Source: Oscillospiraceae bacterium
Lineage (GTDB): Bacteria > Bacillota > Clostridia > Oscillospirales > Ruminococcaceae
Direction: 5' to 3'
DNA length: 64,000 nucleotides
NCBI GenBank assembly: GCA_025757845.1
Contig: CP107211.1
Location: 2,850,267-2,914,266, forward strand
The notes under the pieces were generated by a model. That model was not told the DNA's origin, did not search any database, and saw only the letters and a list, made by a program, of their open reading frames with translations. The position numbers and the translations under genes were made by a program. Shown here piece by piece: positions 8,593 to 16,931 of the stretch. How positions within the stretch are numbered: the first letter of the stretch is position 1; every line of letters starts with the position of its first letter.

Positions 8593-9933
8593 GTGCTTTT
8601 TACAAATTTGTCCGTCATAATTAAAAATAACACTCTTTTGGGGGCTTATCAGATTTCACCGTTGAGTTTTGAGGAGCTCCAGCAGCTTGGGCGGCGCAAC
8701 CTGACACCGGAGCGCAGAAAGTATCTGATTGGAAAGCGGTATGAAGCGGAAAAACAGGTCTTTCAAAACCGCGGCAATCAGTACACATCCGCCAAGAAAA
8801 ATGCCACGGATCAAAATGATCCCTGCCAAAACAAATCCGGCAGCCATGTTACCCGGCAGCGGATCTCAAACGAGACCGGCACCAGCGAGGGTTATGTGCA
8901 GCGGGCCGAAAAGTACATGAACGGCGTGGAGGCTGCCGATGAAGCAGCACCCGGTGCCCGGGAGGAAATTCTGAACGGGAAAATCAAAGCTGCTGACCGT
9001 GAGATCTGTGCCATCGCTAAGGCTCCGAAGGAACAGCGATCGGAAATCGTTGCAGAACTTCGCAAGCCGAAAAGCGAGCGAGATAAGCAGCTTACTTCCC
9101 TTACAAAAAGCCCTTCCATGAAAGGCGAATCTTTTGATGACGACGGAAGCCGATTTCTGATCGGCATTTCCAAAAAAATGCAAGGACACAAAAGGGCATT
9201 GACCGAAAGTGATCAAAAAGCCCTGAAACAATCCGTTGATGCCCGCTATTATCGCAAAGCACCTGCGGATCATTCCATCCACATCGCTGCGATTGAAGGT
9301 GCTTATGATGCCTTTAAAACAGGAAAAGACTGCATTCTCCGGGAGTTTGAGGACAAGCGTGAGGGCAGCAGCTCCGCACTAGTTCTGAAAAAGACCAAAA
9401 CAGCATCTTCCTGTCGCACGATTTTCATGACGGAAGCGCTGAAAGAAGAACTGAAGCACTGGTTCAAGTGTCTGGAAATGGACGAAGCCGACATGGACGG
9501 CAGATACCGCAACAGTGTGATGCTCCTGCGCTTGCCCAATGGTCTGGCAGTTGAACCTGTCCTGATTCGGAAGAAGTTCGAGAAGTGGCAGGATGCGCAC
9601 CCGGAGTTCCCGCACATCGTCTTTCACGGTTTGCGGCATTCCAGTGCCACCTACCAACTGATGATCTCCGGCGGTGATGTGAAAGCCGTTCAGGGAACAA
9701 CAGGTCACGCCAGTGCAAATCTGCTGGTCAACACCTATGCGCACATCCAGCAGGATTCCCGTAAAAAGCTGGGTAAAAAGTTCGAGGAGGGCTTCTACAA
9801 GCCGAGAACAACACCTGCGCAGACTGCCCCGGTTGAATCAGAGCCGACCATCTCCGTGTCGGCACTGTTGGAGCTTCTGAAGGACGCAGACCCCTCTGTA
9901 AAAGCGCAGCTCCGCTTGGCTCTTCTGACCTGA
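8593..9933 (+). pseudogene. Decayed ParB-like / tyrosine recombinase chimera
   Basis: An open frame of 446 codons that joins two unrelated fragments. Residues about 25-165 (QLGRRNLTPERRKYLIGKRY, then SNETGTSEGYVQRAEKY and KAADREICAIAKAPKE) look like the helical DNA-binding part of a ParB-like plasmid or integrative-element protein lacking its N terminus. From about 260 onward it is the C-terminal catalytic half of a tyrosine recombinase: HGLRH (345-349), GH (371-372) and the YAHI tyrosine (382). The N-terminal half of the recombinase, including the first catalytic Arg, is missing, and no ribosome binding site is seen near the nominal start. It is best read as a deletion remnant of the element that brought the restriction operon. 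The active-site remainder points toward the tRNA-Lys gene 150 bases away. Confidence 0.65.
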
Positions 9934-10000
9934 ATTGCAAAAAACAGCACGGATTGCCGAGTAATTCAAGGACTTACTCGATTGGACATGAAAAATGCGA

Positions 10001-10030
10001 ACCGTGCAACGACCGTGCAGAAACCGTGCA
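10001..10030 (+). repeat. Three direct repeats ACCGTGCA at 11-base spacing
   Basis: ACCGTGCA occurs at 10001-10008, 10012-10019 and 10023-10030, one helical turn apart, between the recombinase remnant and the tRNA-Lys terminator. Phased repeats next to an integrase and its tRNA target are typical of integrase or excisionase arm-binding sites. The assignment is by position only. Confidence 0.5.
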
Positions 10031-10046
10031 AGTGGCGTACAAAAAG

Positions 10047-10086
10047 AAAATCCCACGAGGAATCTTGCGATTCTTCGTGGGATTTT
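10047..10086 (-). terminator. Intrinsic terminator of tRNA-Lys
   Basis: An 18-bp stem (one G-T pair) with a TTGC loop lies immediately after the CCA end of the tRNA when read leftward, followed by TTTTCTTTTT on the minus strand. Confidence 0.85.
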
Positions 10087-10161
10087 GGTGCGCTCGAGGG
10101 AACTCGAATCCCTGGCCCTCTGATTAAAAGTCAGATGCTCTACCGGCTGAGCTACGAGCGC
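10086..10161 (-). tRNA. tRNA-Lys (anticodon TTT)
   Basis: A 76-base cloverleaf on the minus strand. The acceptor stem is GCGCTCG/CGAGCGC, the D-arm is GCTC..GAGC, the anticodon arm CTGACTTTTAATCAG carries TTT, the T-arm includes GGTTCGA-type GATTCGAGTTC, and CCA is encoded. Its 3' end faces the restriction island, the usual orientation for an element integrated in a tRNA 3' end. Confidence 0.96.
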
Positions 10162-10192
10162 ATATTCTGCAACAATACAATACTGCCGAATA

Positions 10193-10221
10193 ATATTACC
10201 ATAAATGCCGATAAAATGCAA
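10193..10221 (-). promoter_or_regulatory. Promoter of tRNA-Lys
   Basis: TTGCAT (10216-10221), a 17-base spacer and TAATAT (10193-10198) on the minus strand place the start about 25 bases before the tRNA. Confidence 0.7.
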
Positions 10222-10239
10222 GTGCCCGGCCGAAAATTC

Positions 10240-10345
10240 TTGCGTTGCACTTATGAAGTCCCCCGCGGGGACTTTAAGCGACCGAACGGTCTCGCCACAG
10301 GCGAGATGGAGGGATTTTATCCCGACAAGTTCCTCTTTACAAAAC
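10240..10345. repeat. Intergenic segment with three consecutive hairpins
   Basis: AAGTCCCC/GGGGACTT, TCTCGCC-ACA-GGCGAGA and GGGAT-TTT-ATCCC follow one another in the gap between tRNA-Lys and the DUF3048 gene. No reading frame fits. It could be a REP-type element or a transcript end; nothing else is seen in the 288-base gap apart from the tRNA promoter. Confidence 0.4.
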
Positions 10346-10449
10346 CGGACAGAATCGTTACAATCAAAGCAAATCCGATTTGGGCTCTTTTCCGGGCAGG
10401 CAGTGCCTGACCCCGCCGCGATCCTTTCCCCCTGCAGGAGGTACTTTCT

Positions 10450-11688
10450 ATGAAAAAGATCACTCGCCGTTCCGTTCTTCGTCTGTCCGGGCTGGCGGCC
10501 GCTTCGCTGGCGCTGACCAGCTGCCGGGCCGCCGGTTCTGCCGCCGTTGGCAGCCGCTTTTCCGACTGGCTGCGGCAGAAGCTCGCCAACAGCTCTTCCT
10601 CTGCATCCTCGGAGGCGGCAGCCTCCGGCGAGGCAGCGGCTTCCAGTGAGGCCGCCGCATCTTCCGCAGCAGCGGAGGAACCGGCCGCGTCCAGCTGGCT
10701 GCCTGCCTACAACGCCGACCCGCTGACCGGCGAGGCCAACTGCAGCAGCGGCCGCATCGTGGGCGTGATGGTCAACAACATCAGCTATTCCGAGCGGCAG
10801 AACGCCCGCCCTCAGCGGGGCCTTTCTTCTGCTGACCTGCTCATCGAGAGCAAGGTGGAGGGCGGCATCACTCGCTTCTGTGCCGTGTACCGCGACGCCG
10901 ACAGCATCCCCGAGGTGGGGCCCATGCGCTCCGGCCGGGACCAGTTCCTGCAGCTGCTGATGCCCTGGCAGGCGCTGTACTACCACGACGGCGAAAGTGC
11001 CCCCTGCACCAAGTTCATCAGCGTCTACAACTACTCCGGTCTGAACATCGGCGGCAAGAGCTACTTCAACACGCCCACCCATCCCCATGTGGCCCACCGG
11101 GACAGCCGCGGCCGCAACGTTGCCTACGAACACACCGAGTTCACCTCCGGCAAGGAGATCCGGCAGGCCGCCGCCAATGCCGGCATCGGCCTGAGCCACG
11201 ATTACGACACCACCTTCTTCCGTTTTGCGGACTACCGCACTGGGGCCGAGAATACCATGCGCGGCACCGCTTCCGGCCGGACGGTACGCATCGTGCACTC
11301 CGACAACTACAAGACCAGCTTCAGCTACAGTGCACTGAGCCGCACCTACAAAATGCAGATGTACAGCCACGCCGCCGGCGGATTCGAGAACACCGTGGAC
11401 GAACTGAACGGCAAGCAGCTGAGCTTCGACAACCTGCTCATCTGCTTTGCCCCCATCGCCGCCTACCCTGGCGACTCCGGCGACGTGCAGCAGGTGAGTT
11501 ATATTTCCGGCGGCGAAGCCTACTTCTTCAGCCGGGGCGGGGTACAGGTGGGCCGCTGGGAGAAGGCCTCCCCGGAGCATCCGCTGAAGGTCTACGATGA
11601 CGCCGGGGCCGAGCTGCTCTTCAACCGCGGCAAGACCTACCTTGCCATTGTGGACGACGATGAGTGGTCCAATTTCAGCTATCAGTAA
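10450..11688 (+). CDS. DUF3048-domain lipoprotein with twin-arginine signal
   Basis: A 412-aa exported lipoprotein. The signal peptide has ITRRSVLRLSG (twin-arginine) and an LTSC lipobox with the lipidated Cys at residue 25. A Ser/Ala/Glu-rich linker (about 48-85) leads to a DUF3048 domain (YerB family) with the conserved RPQRGLSSADLLIE, VGPMRSGRDQ and YYHDGESAPC stretches and a C-terminal part that includes YSHAAGGFEN and SFDNLLI. DUF3048 proteins are cell-surface proteins of unsettled biochemical function. AGGAGG nine bases upstream of the ATG supports the start. A shorter paralogue follows 14 bases later in the same operon. Confidence 0.9.
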   Translation: MKKITRRSVLRLSGLAAASLALTSCRAAGSAAVGSRFSDWLRQKLANSSSSASSEAAASGEAAASSEAAASSAAAEEPAASSWLPAYNADPLTGEANCSSGRIVGVMVNNISYSERQNARPQRGLSSADLLIESKVEGGITRFCAVYRDADSIPEVGPMRSGRDQFLQLLMPWQALYYHDGESAPCTKFISVYNYSGLNIGGKSYFNTPTHPHVAHRDSRGRNVAYEHTEFTSGKEIRQAAANAGIGLSHDYDTTFFRFADYRTGAENTMRGTASGRTVRIVHSDNYKTSFSYSALSRTYKMQMYSHAAGGFENTVDELNGKQLSFDNLLICFAPIAAYPGDSGDVQQVSYISGGEAYFFSRGGVQVGRWEKASPEHPLKVYDDAGAELLFNRGKTYLAIVDDDEWSNFSYQ

Positions 11689-11702
11689 ACGAGGGGAACG
11701 CC

Positions 11703-12791
11703 ATGAAACGCATCTGGATCCAGCGCATCGGTGCGGCCGTGCTGTGCGCTGTGCTGCTGGCCGGCTGCATGCCGGGCGGCCCGGCAGCCGACAGCACGGC
11801 TTCTGCCGACCCCCTGACCGGGCAGGAGCAGCAATACCCGGGCCAGCGTCCGGCGGCAGTGGTCATCGACAACGCCCCCGGCAGCACCACCCAGTGGGGC
11901 ATCGGCAGCGCCTCTGTGGTGCTGGAGGCCGCAGCCCGTGCGGACACCGCCCCCAGCCTGTGCCTGGTCTATCCCTCCGTGTCGGCCATGCCGACGGTGG
12001 GGCCGGTCACGCTGGGGCAGGACCTGTTCTGGCGGCTGCTCAACGGCCAGCAGGTGCTGCCCATCCAGCGCGGCTGCGACCTGTACACCCGCAATTTTCT
12101 GGACTACTGGAACCTGCGCGCGGTGGACGCGCTGGAAACAGGCCGCAACGCCTTCACCACCGGCAATACCGACTGGGCCAGCCCGCTGTGGTGCACCAAC
12201 GGTCAATCTGTGGCCAAGGTGCTGGGCAGCCTGAGCCTCTCGTCCGCGCTGTCCGAGGACCCTGCGGAATCCGCAGACAGCACGCAGGAAGGGGACACCC
12301 CCGCCGTACCCACTGTCCCGGCCCTGCTGCCTCAGCAGACCGACGGCCATCTGCCGGATGCGGATGCCGCCGACGCAGTTCAGGCGGCAGTACAGTTCCC
12401 ATCCGGCAGCACCACCCGCTTTGCCTACGATACCGACACCGGCACCTACGGGATGCTGCACAATGACGGCTCCCCGCAGCTGGACGCCAACACCGGCATC
12501 CAGGCTGCCTTTGACAACCTCCTGGTGCTGTACAGTGCCTCCACCCCGCGGGACGATGGCCGCACCCTGGACTACGACCTGACCATGGGCGGCGGCCTGT
12601 GGCTCAACGGCGGCCACCTGTGGCACATCACCTGGACCCAGGGCACCGGCTCGACCTTTGCCTTTTATGACGCCGACGGCCGCCCGCTGCGCATCCTGAG
12701 CGGCCGCAGCTACATTGCATGGCTTTCCAGCCTGACCGGTGAGGAAGTCACCGTGCAGGATTCCGCCGGGAACGACCTGCTGCAGCCCTGA
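11703..12791 (+). CDS. DUF3048-like lipoprotein, second paralogue
   Basis: A 362-aa lipoprotein with a conventional Sec signal (MKRIWIQRIGAAVLCAVLLAGC; lipidated Cys at residue 22). The mature part parallels the upstream DUF3048 protein: AAVVIDNAPGS, AMPTVGPVTLGQD, and a C-terminal FDNLLVLYSAS segment. The ATG at 11703 is preferred because GAGGGG lies just upstream and the signal peptide starts there. The conserved Ser/Arg residues of the first copy are partly replaced, so the two may have split roles. It is transcribed with the upstream gene and followed by a strong terminator. Confidence 0.85.
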   Translation: MKRIWIQRIGAAVLCAVLLAGCMPGGPAADSTASADPLTGQEQQYPGQRPAAVVIDNAPGSTTQWGIGSASVVLEAAARADTAPSLCLVYPSVSAMPTVGPVTLGQDLFWRLLNGQQVLPIQRGCDLYTRNFLDYWNLRAVDALETGRNAFTTGNTDWASPLWCTNGQSVAKVLGSLSLSSALSEDPAESADSTQEGDTPAVPTVPALLPQQTDGHLPDADAADAVQAAVQFPSGSTTRFAYDTDTGTYGMLHNDGSPQLDANTGIQAAFDNLLVLYSASTPRDDGRTLDYDLTMGGGLWLNGGHLWHITWTQGTGSTFAFYDADGRPLRILSGRSYIAWLSSLTGEEVTVQDSAGNDLLQP

Positions 12792-12797
12792 CACACA

Positions 12798-12831
12798 AAA
12801 AGCTCCTCGTGCAGATGCACGGGGAGCTTTT
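12798..12831. terminator. Bidirectional terminator
   Basis: AAAGCTCC-CGTGC / GCACG-GGGAGCTTT stem with an AGAT loop and flanking A and T runs lies between convergent genes. Confidence 0.85.
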
Positions 12832-12844
12832 GCGTTTATTCGGT

Positions 12845-13450
12845 TTACAGATCCACCACGCTGCCCACCTCGGCAGGGGTGGCGGGCACCATGCCCAGTT
12901 CCGCTTCGTCCGCGCCGCGCTGCACCGTGAAGGTGACGCTGCGCCCGGCGGCAAAGTCCGGGGCATAGGTGAGCTCCAGCGTCTGCCAGTCCTCCGGCAC
13001 GGCGCAGAAGCAGTGCAGCAGCGCACCGCGCCCGGCGGCCAGATTCAGGGTAAAAATCGAAGCATCCGCCGCGTTCTCACCGTACAGCGGGGCGGCAAAG
13101 CTGCCGCAGCGCACCGCACGGCCATTGCAGGCGGCCGTGACCCCGGTGCCCATGCTGTACAGGTCCTCCCGGGTGGACACCCGACGGCTCTGCAGGTAGC
13201 TTTCGCCCACCGGCAGCGCATGGCCGGACAGGTTCTCCACCGAGAGATACACCAGCACACCGCCCAGACCCGGAGCCGGGGCATAACCCAGCAGCTCCAC
13301 TGCCGCCTTGCCGTCCAGCAGGGCAGGGTCGCCCGCAGCACGCAGCTCGGCCGCTGCTGCGGATACACCGGTGAGCAGGGCAGCCGCAAGGCTGACCGCA
13401 CCGGAGCCGGCACATTTCAGGAATGACCGGCGGGAGATGGCTTGTGACAT
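12845..13450 (-). CDS. Twin-arginine exported protein, five-member local family
   Basis: A 201-aa secreted protein with a Tat signal (ISRRSFLKCAGSG...) and no clear lipobox Cys at the end of the hydrophobic stretch (LLTGVSAAAAELRA). The mature domain is predicted to be all-beta and ends with VPEDWQTLELTYAPDFAAG and VTFTV. The same phrase is seen in the product of 16154-16771 (VPKNWKELQVTYMPTFAPD), so the two are paralogues. The fold resembles the DUF4352-like immunoglobulin-type domains of Firmicute surface proteins. AGGAGG precedes the ATG, with a promoter just upstream. Function unknown. Confidence 0.8.
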   Translation of the reverse strand: MSQAISRRSFLKCAGSGAVSLAAALLTGVSAAAAELRAAGDPALLDGKAAVELLGYAPAPGLGGVLVYLSVENLSGHALPVGESYLQSRRVSTREDLYSMGTGVTAACNGRAVRCGSFAAPLYGENAADASIFTLNLAAGRGALLHCFCAVPEDWQTLELTYAPDFAAGRSVTFTVQRGADEAELGMVPATPAEVGSVVDL

Positions 13451-13492
13451 GGGAACTTCCTCCTTGGCGAAACGAAAAAGTGGTTCCTTTAT

Positions 13493-13521
13493 ACAATAAA
13501 GGATTGTGACCGTTCTGTCAA
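13493..13521 (-). promoter_or_regulatory. Promoter of the 12845-13450 gene
   Basis: TTGACA (13516-13521), 17-base spacer, TATTGT (13493-13498) on the minus strand. Confidence 0.75.
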
Positions 13522-13555
13522 GCGGTTGCCCCGGATTGTAACCGATTCTTTGCGT

Positions 13556-14230
13556 TTATTCGTAGGCCTCGTTCTCTTCGGTCTCGGCCTGGCCGCGCAG
13601 GGTGTCGGCATAGCCGAAGGGCACGATGTCGATGGCCTCTACCAGCTTGTCCCGCATCCACAGCTGCACGTCAGTCTGCACGGTGTAGCCGCAGCCGGGG
13701 TCTGCCATCCACTGCTCGGGGCGGCGGCTGGGCAGAGCACGCTGGCTGAGCATGCTCATGATCACGCCGCCGTGGGTCACACAGGCGGCCTCGGTCACGT
13801 CCATGCGGATCATATACTCGAACAGCTTGAGCAGGCTTTCGGCGCAGCGGGCGTGGAACTGCTCGGTGGGCTCAGCCCCCTCCGGCACAAAGCCGGAACC
13901 CGGGGTGATCCACTTTTTAAAGTCCTCGTCGTGCACCAGTTCCTTCACGGGCTTGTTCTCGAATTTGCCAAAACCCGCCTCCCGCAGATCGTGCACCGTA
14001 AAGGTGTGGGCCGCGTTGGGGAACAGGATGTTGGCCGTTTCCACCGCACGCAGCATGGGCGAGGAGAACACGGTGTCCACCTGGGGGTACTCAAAGCGTT
14101 CCTTCAGTTCGGCCAGCTGGGCACGGCCCTCGTCGCACAGCGGGATGTCGGTGCCGCTGCCGATGTACAGGCCCTGCAGGTTGCCGGCGGTCACGCCGTG
14201 ACGGATGAGATGGAGCTTAAAGGTTTTCAT
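13556..14230 (-). CDS. Histidine phosphatase superfamily protein (phosphoglycerate mutase-like)
   Basis: A 224-aa cytosolic phosphatase or mutase of the histidine phosphatase family. The phospho-acceptor motif LIRHGVTAGNLQ lies at residues 8-19, the catalytic Glu region is in FVPEGAEPTEQFHARC, and the second His is in VTHGGVIMSML. The ATG at 14230 has GAGGT upstream and places RHG at the normal distance from the N terminus. Members dephosphorylate phosphoglycerate, cobalamin precursors or other small phosphoesters; the substrate cannot be chosen here. It is flanked by envelope protein genes with no obvious partner. Confidence 0.92.
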   Translation of the reverse strand: MKTFKLHLIRHGVTAGNLQGLYIGSGTDIPLCDEGRAQLAELKERFEYPQVDTVFSSPMLRAVETANILFPNAAHTFTVHDLREAGFGKFENKPVKELVHDEDFKKWITPGSGFVPEGAEPTEQFHARCAESLLKLFEYMIRMDVTEAACVTHGGVIMSMLSQRALPSRRPEQWMADPGCGYTVQTDVQLWMRDKLVEAIDIVPFGYADTLRGQAETEENEAYE

Positions 14231-14295
14231 GCAAAATACCTCGTATCGTTTGCAAAGATCCAAACCCCCGGAGCCGGTGCGCGTTGCACGGAAGA

Positions 14296-14865
14296 TCAGT
14301 CGGCGTAGCGGTTGACCTCAACGGTGACGGGGAAAACGTTCATGTCGATGCGGCAGTTGCTGCGCACGGTCACGCTGGTGAGTGCATTGCAGTCCTTGAA
14401 GGCGCCGGTCTTGATGTAACCCACGCTCTCCGGGATGGTGATGTCGGACAGGGCGGTGCAGCCGTTGAAGGCGGCAGTCTCAATGTACTCCACGCCATCG
14501 GCCAGAGTCACGGTGGTCAGGTTGGTGCAGCCCTTGAAGGAACTGCCGCCCACGGTGGTCACACCGGCTTCCACGACCACAGCGGTGATCTGGTCGGCCT
14601 GATCCGCCCAAGGAGCGGGGGAGTTGCTGTTGTAGTCGGTCATACGGCCGGTGCCGCTGATGGTCAGGGTGCCGTCGGCCAGGGTCCAGGTCACGTTCTC
14701 GCCGCAGGAGTTGTCGCCGGCGGCAGCAGCGGATGCAGCGGTGGAAGCGGTACTGGAAGCAGCAGAAGATGCGCTGCTGCCGCAGCCGGTCAGGGCGATG
14801 CAGCTCACAGCCAGAACAGCGGCAGCGGCCAGGCTGCACAGACGGGTGATGGTGTTGCGTTTCAT
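14296..14865 (-). CDS. BspA-type leucine-rich repeat lipoprotein
   Basis: A 189-aa surface lipoprotein. The Sec signal ends with the lipobox LTGC (Cys about residue 24), followed by a Ser/Ala-rich linker. The C-terminal half holds BspA/LRR_5 repeats: VTTVGGSSFKGCTNLTTVTL, VEYIETAAFNGCTALSDITI, VGYIKTGAFKDCNALTSVTV. Such repeats mediate protein or host-surface binding in gut and oral bacteria. The ATG at 14865 is chosen for the signal peptide and AGAGGA upstream. With only about three repeats it is short for the family. Confidence 0.88.
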   Translation of the reverse strand: MKRNTITRLCSLAAAAVLAVSCIALTGCGSSASSAASSTASTAASAAAAGDNSCGENVTWTLADGTLTISGTGRMTDYNSNSPAPWADQADQITAVVVEAGVTTVGGSSFKGCTNLTTVTLADGVEYIETAAFNGCTALSDITIPESVGYIKTGAFKDCNALTSVTVRSNCRIDMNVFPVTVEVNRYAD

Positions 14866-14953
14866 TTGAGTAATCCTCTTTCCTATTCCTATTTTATAGC
14901 CTCCCTGCCCACCACAAAGCTGTGCGCCGGGCAAGGACAGGTGCCAAAACAGC

Positions 14954-14996
14954 ATTATAGCACAAAACCAGGAAAGATGGAAGTTCCAATTTGGAA
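14954..14996 (-). promoter_or_regulatory. Promoter region of the LRR lipoprotein with palindrome
   Basis: A TATAAT -10 (14954-14959, minus strand) is seen with a poor -35. Just upstream is a 13-base palindrome TTCCAATTTGGAA (14984-14996). A near-identical palindrome lies in the nagA promoter at 48912-48924, so a shared regulator is possible. The remaining intergenic bases to 15180 hold nothing else recognisable. Confidence 0.45.
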
Positions 14997-15226
14997 TTTT
15001 TGCATTTTGCGCCGGGTGCCGTTTCTTTTGGCCGGAACGGGAGCCATTTTCTGGCAGAAAAGCGCGTCCTCTGCCAAAAATATTCCCGCCCGGCATCTTT
15101 GTGCCCCGGGCGTCCGCCACAAAATGTATGCTGTTATACCTGTAGTTTAACATAGATGTAGTGTACCCGGCAAGGCCTTTGACAGAAATGACGAAATTTG
15201 ATGAAAAATATCGTCACTTTTCTTGC

Positions 15227-15255
15227 TTTACATTTCGTTTTCCGTTGTGTATAAT
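15227..15255 (+). promoter_or_regulatory. Promoter of the XRE regulator gene
   Basis: TTTACA (15227-15232), 17-base spacer, TATAAT (15250-15255). Confidence 0.8.
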
Positions 15256-15320
15256 CAACCTGCTGTAAACCAAAAATCAAGGATGTTCCCCAACCCGGGG
15301 TCATTGAGGAGTCAGAGATC

Positions 15321-16016
15321 ATGGAATTCAATCGTATCATCAAACTGCTGCGCAAGGAGCGCGGCATCACCCAGAAGCAGGCGGCGGAAGATCTGGGTGT
15401 TTCGCAGGCCCTGCTGTCCCACTACGAAAAAGGCATCCGCGAGTGCGGGCTGGACTTTGTGGTGCGCGTGGCCGACTATTATAATGTTTCCTGCGACTAT
15501 CTGCTGGGCCGCAGCGCCGAGCGCAACGGTATGATGCTCTCGGCCGAGGACCTGCCCAACCCCGACAAGATGAAGGACAACATCTACCACGGCAGCGTGC
15601 TGCCCACCATGAACAAAAAGCTGATCTCCAACAGCCTGAACGTGCTGTATGCCAAGATCGGCCAGTGCCACAGCAAGGCCCTGACCACCGAGGTGAGTGC
15701 CTACCTGATGATGGCCGTGGCCAAGATGTTCCGCCTGCTGTACTCGGCCGAGCCCCACAACGCGTCCAGCATGTTCAGCATCGGTGCCCACCGCTGGCGC
15801 GGCTATTCCGACGCCGTGATGCGCATGTCCGAGGCCAATGTGGAAGCCCTGCTGGCCGGGGAGGACCTGAAGGGTGCCGAGGGCGTAAAGGACCCCGCCT
15901 GCCTTGCCATGACCACTGAGAGCCTGACCCGCGAGTTCCCGTTGTATACCCCCAGCCTGCTGAATCTGGTCAAGACCAGCGAGACCCACGTCAAGGGTCT
16001 GACCCCCGAGGACTGA
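15321..16016 (+). CDS. XRE-family transcriptional regulator
   Basis: A 231-aa regulator. An N-terminal helix-turn-helix of the Cro/CI type covers residues 1-65 (FNRIIKLLRKERGITQKQAA, SQALLSHYEKG, YYNVSCDYLLG). The C-terminal 150 residues are helical with no known ligand domain (LYAKIGQCHSKALTTEVSAY and FSIGAHRWRGYSDAV segments). GAGGAG precedes the ATG. It lies upstream of three twin-arginine protein genes on the same strand, each with its own promoter, so it could control them; no shared operator was identified. Confidence 0.92.
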   Translation: MEFNRIIKLLRKERGITQKQAAEDLGVSQALLSHYEKGIRECGLDFVVRVADYYNVSCDYLLGRSAERNGMMLSAEDLPNPDKMKDNIYHGSVLPTMNKKLISNSLNVLYAKIGQCHSKALTTEVSAYLMMAVAKMFRLLYSAEPHNASSMFSIGAHRWRGYSDAVMRMSEANVEALLAGEDLKGAEGVKDPACLAMTTESLTREFPLYTPSLLNLVKTSETHVKGLTPED

Positions 16017-16065
16017 AATCCCGTCGTACTGGGGTGATATTCCTGTGAATTGTTCCCCAAAACGC

Positions 16066-16094
16066 TTGCATCTGTGCACCAAAAACGGTATAAA
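16066..16094 (+). promoter_or_regulatory. Promoter of the 16154-16771 gene
   Basis: TTGCAT (16066-16071), 17-base spacer, TATAAA (16089-16094). Confidence 0.7.
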
Positions 16095-16153
16095 CAGAGT
16101 AGAAGATTCTGGAAAGGACAACATTTCCACCGATCAAGAGGAGGACAATACCT

Positions 16154-16771
16154 ATGTCGAACAAGATTTCCCGCCGTGCATTCCTGAAGTGTGCAGGTGT
16201 TTCCGCTGCAGCGGTCGGCTCTGCCAGCCTGCTGAGCGGCTGCAAGACCAATGGCAGAAACACCACCGTCAACGACGTGAAGGTGGGCGACACCGTCAAG
16301 AACTGGAACGGTCTGGGCGTGCAGCTGTCCAGCGTGTTCCACCTGACCCAGGACCCCGCACAGCCCGGCTATGAGTACCTGGGCGTGCGCGTGACCGTGC
16401 TGAACCGCAGCAAGACCGAGACCTATACCATCGGTGCACAGGGCGTGGATGCCATCAACGCCGCTTACCCCGTGCCCCCGCTGGAGAACGTGGACGCCAA
16501 CTTCCAGGCCATGGCCGCTGCTACCACCGACTTTGTTGCCACCTGCGACGGTCAGGGTGCTGCCATCAGTGCCACGGTGTCCCTGTACAACTCCAACTCC
16601 CAGAGCTTCTCCGACAGCGAGAGCCTGCCCCCGCAGGGCTCCGGCTACATCGTGCTGATGCTGATGGTGCCCAAGAATTGGAAGGAGCTGCAGGTGACCT
16701 ACATGCCCACCTTTGCCCCGGACAAGACCCTGACCTTTACCATGAAGGCTGCCGATGTGATCCGCGGATAA
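16154..16771 (+). CDS. Twin-arginine lipoprotein, five-member local family
   Basis: A 205-aa exported lipoprotein with Tat motif SRRAFLKCAG and lipobox LLSGC (Cys at residue 30). The mature domain (about 40-205) is beta-rich, beginning VNDVKVGDTVKNWNGLGVQL and ending with VPKNWKELQVTYMPTFAPD and LTFTM. This resembles DUF4352-type immunoglobulin-like domains and is clearly related to the product of 12845-13450. GAGGAGG before the ATG fixes the start. Function unknown; a substrate-binding or envelope-stress role would be guesswork. Confidence 0.85.
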   Translation: MSNKISRRAFLKCAGVSAAAVGSASLLSGCKTNGRNTTVNDVKVGDTVKNWNGLGVQLSSVFHLTQDPAQPGYEYLGVRVTVLNRSKTETYTIGAQGVDAINAAYPVPPLENVDANFQAMAAATTDFVATCDGQGAAISATVSLYNSNSQSFSDSESLPPQGSGYIVLMLMVPKNWKELQVTYMPTFAPDKTLTFTMKAADVIRG

Positions 16772-16839
16772 TTGCATTCGATTTCGTCCATTTTGTACGA
16801 TATGCCCACAGAATGTTCACAATTATTTTGTAAAAAGCA

Positions 16840-16868
16840 TTGACTTTTGCGGATTTTTCACCTATTGT
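16840..16868 (+). promoter_or_regulatory. Promoter of the 16932-17477 gene
   Basis: TTGACT (16840-16845), 17-base spacer, TATTGT (16863-16868). Confidence 0.75.
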
Positions 16869-16931
16869 ATAAGTAACGCCAGATTGGCATATACTGTATA
16901 ATTTTTGTATTCCAGGAGGAGGAACAAAATC

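Noticed and set aside
10001..10030. CRISPR array
   Set aside because: Only three 8-base repeats with 3-base gaps; no repeat-spacer pattern. No CRISPR or cas genes were seen anywhere in the window.
11664..11702. Earlier in-frame start for the second DUF3048 lipoprotein
   Set aside because: It overlaps the previous gene and would put 13 residues in front of a perfect lipoprotein signal peptide; the ATG at 11703 has its own ribosome binding site.
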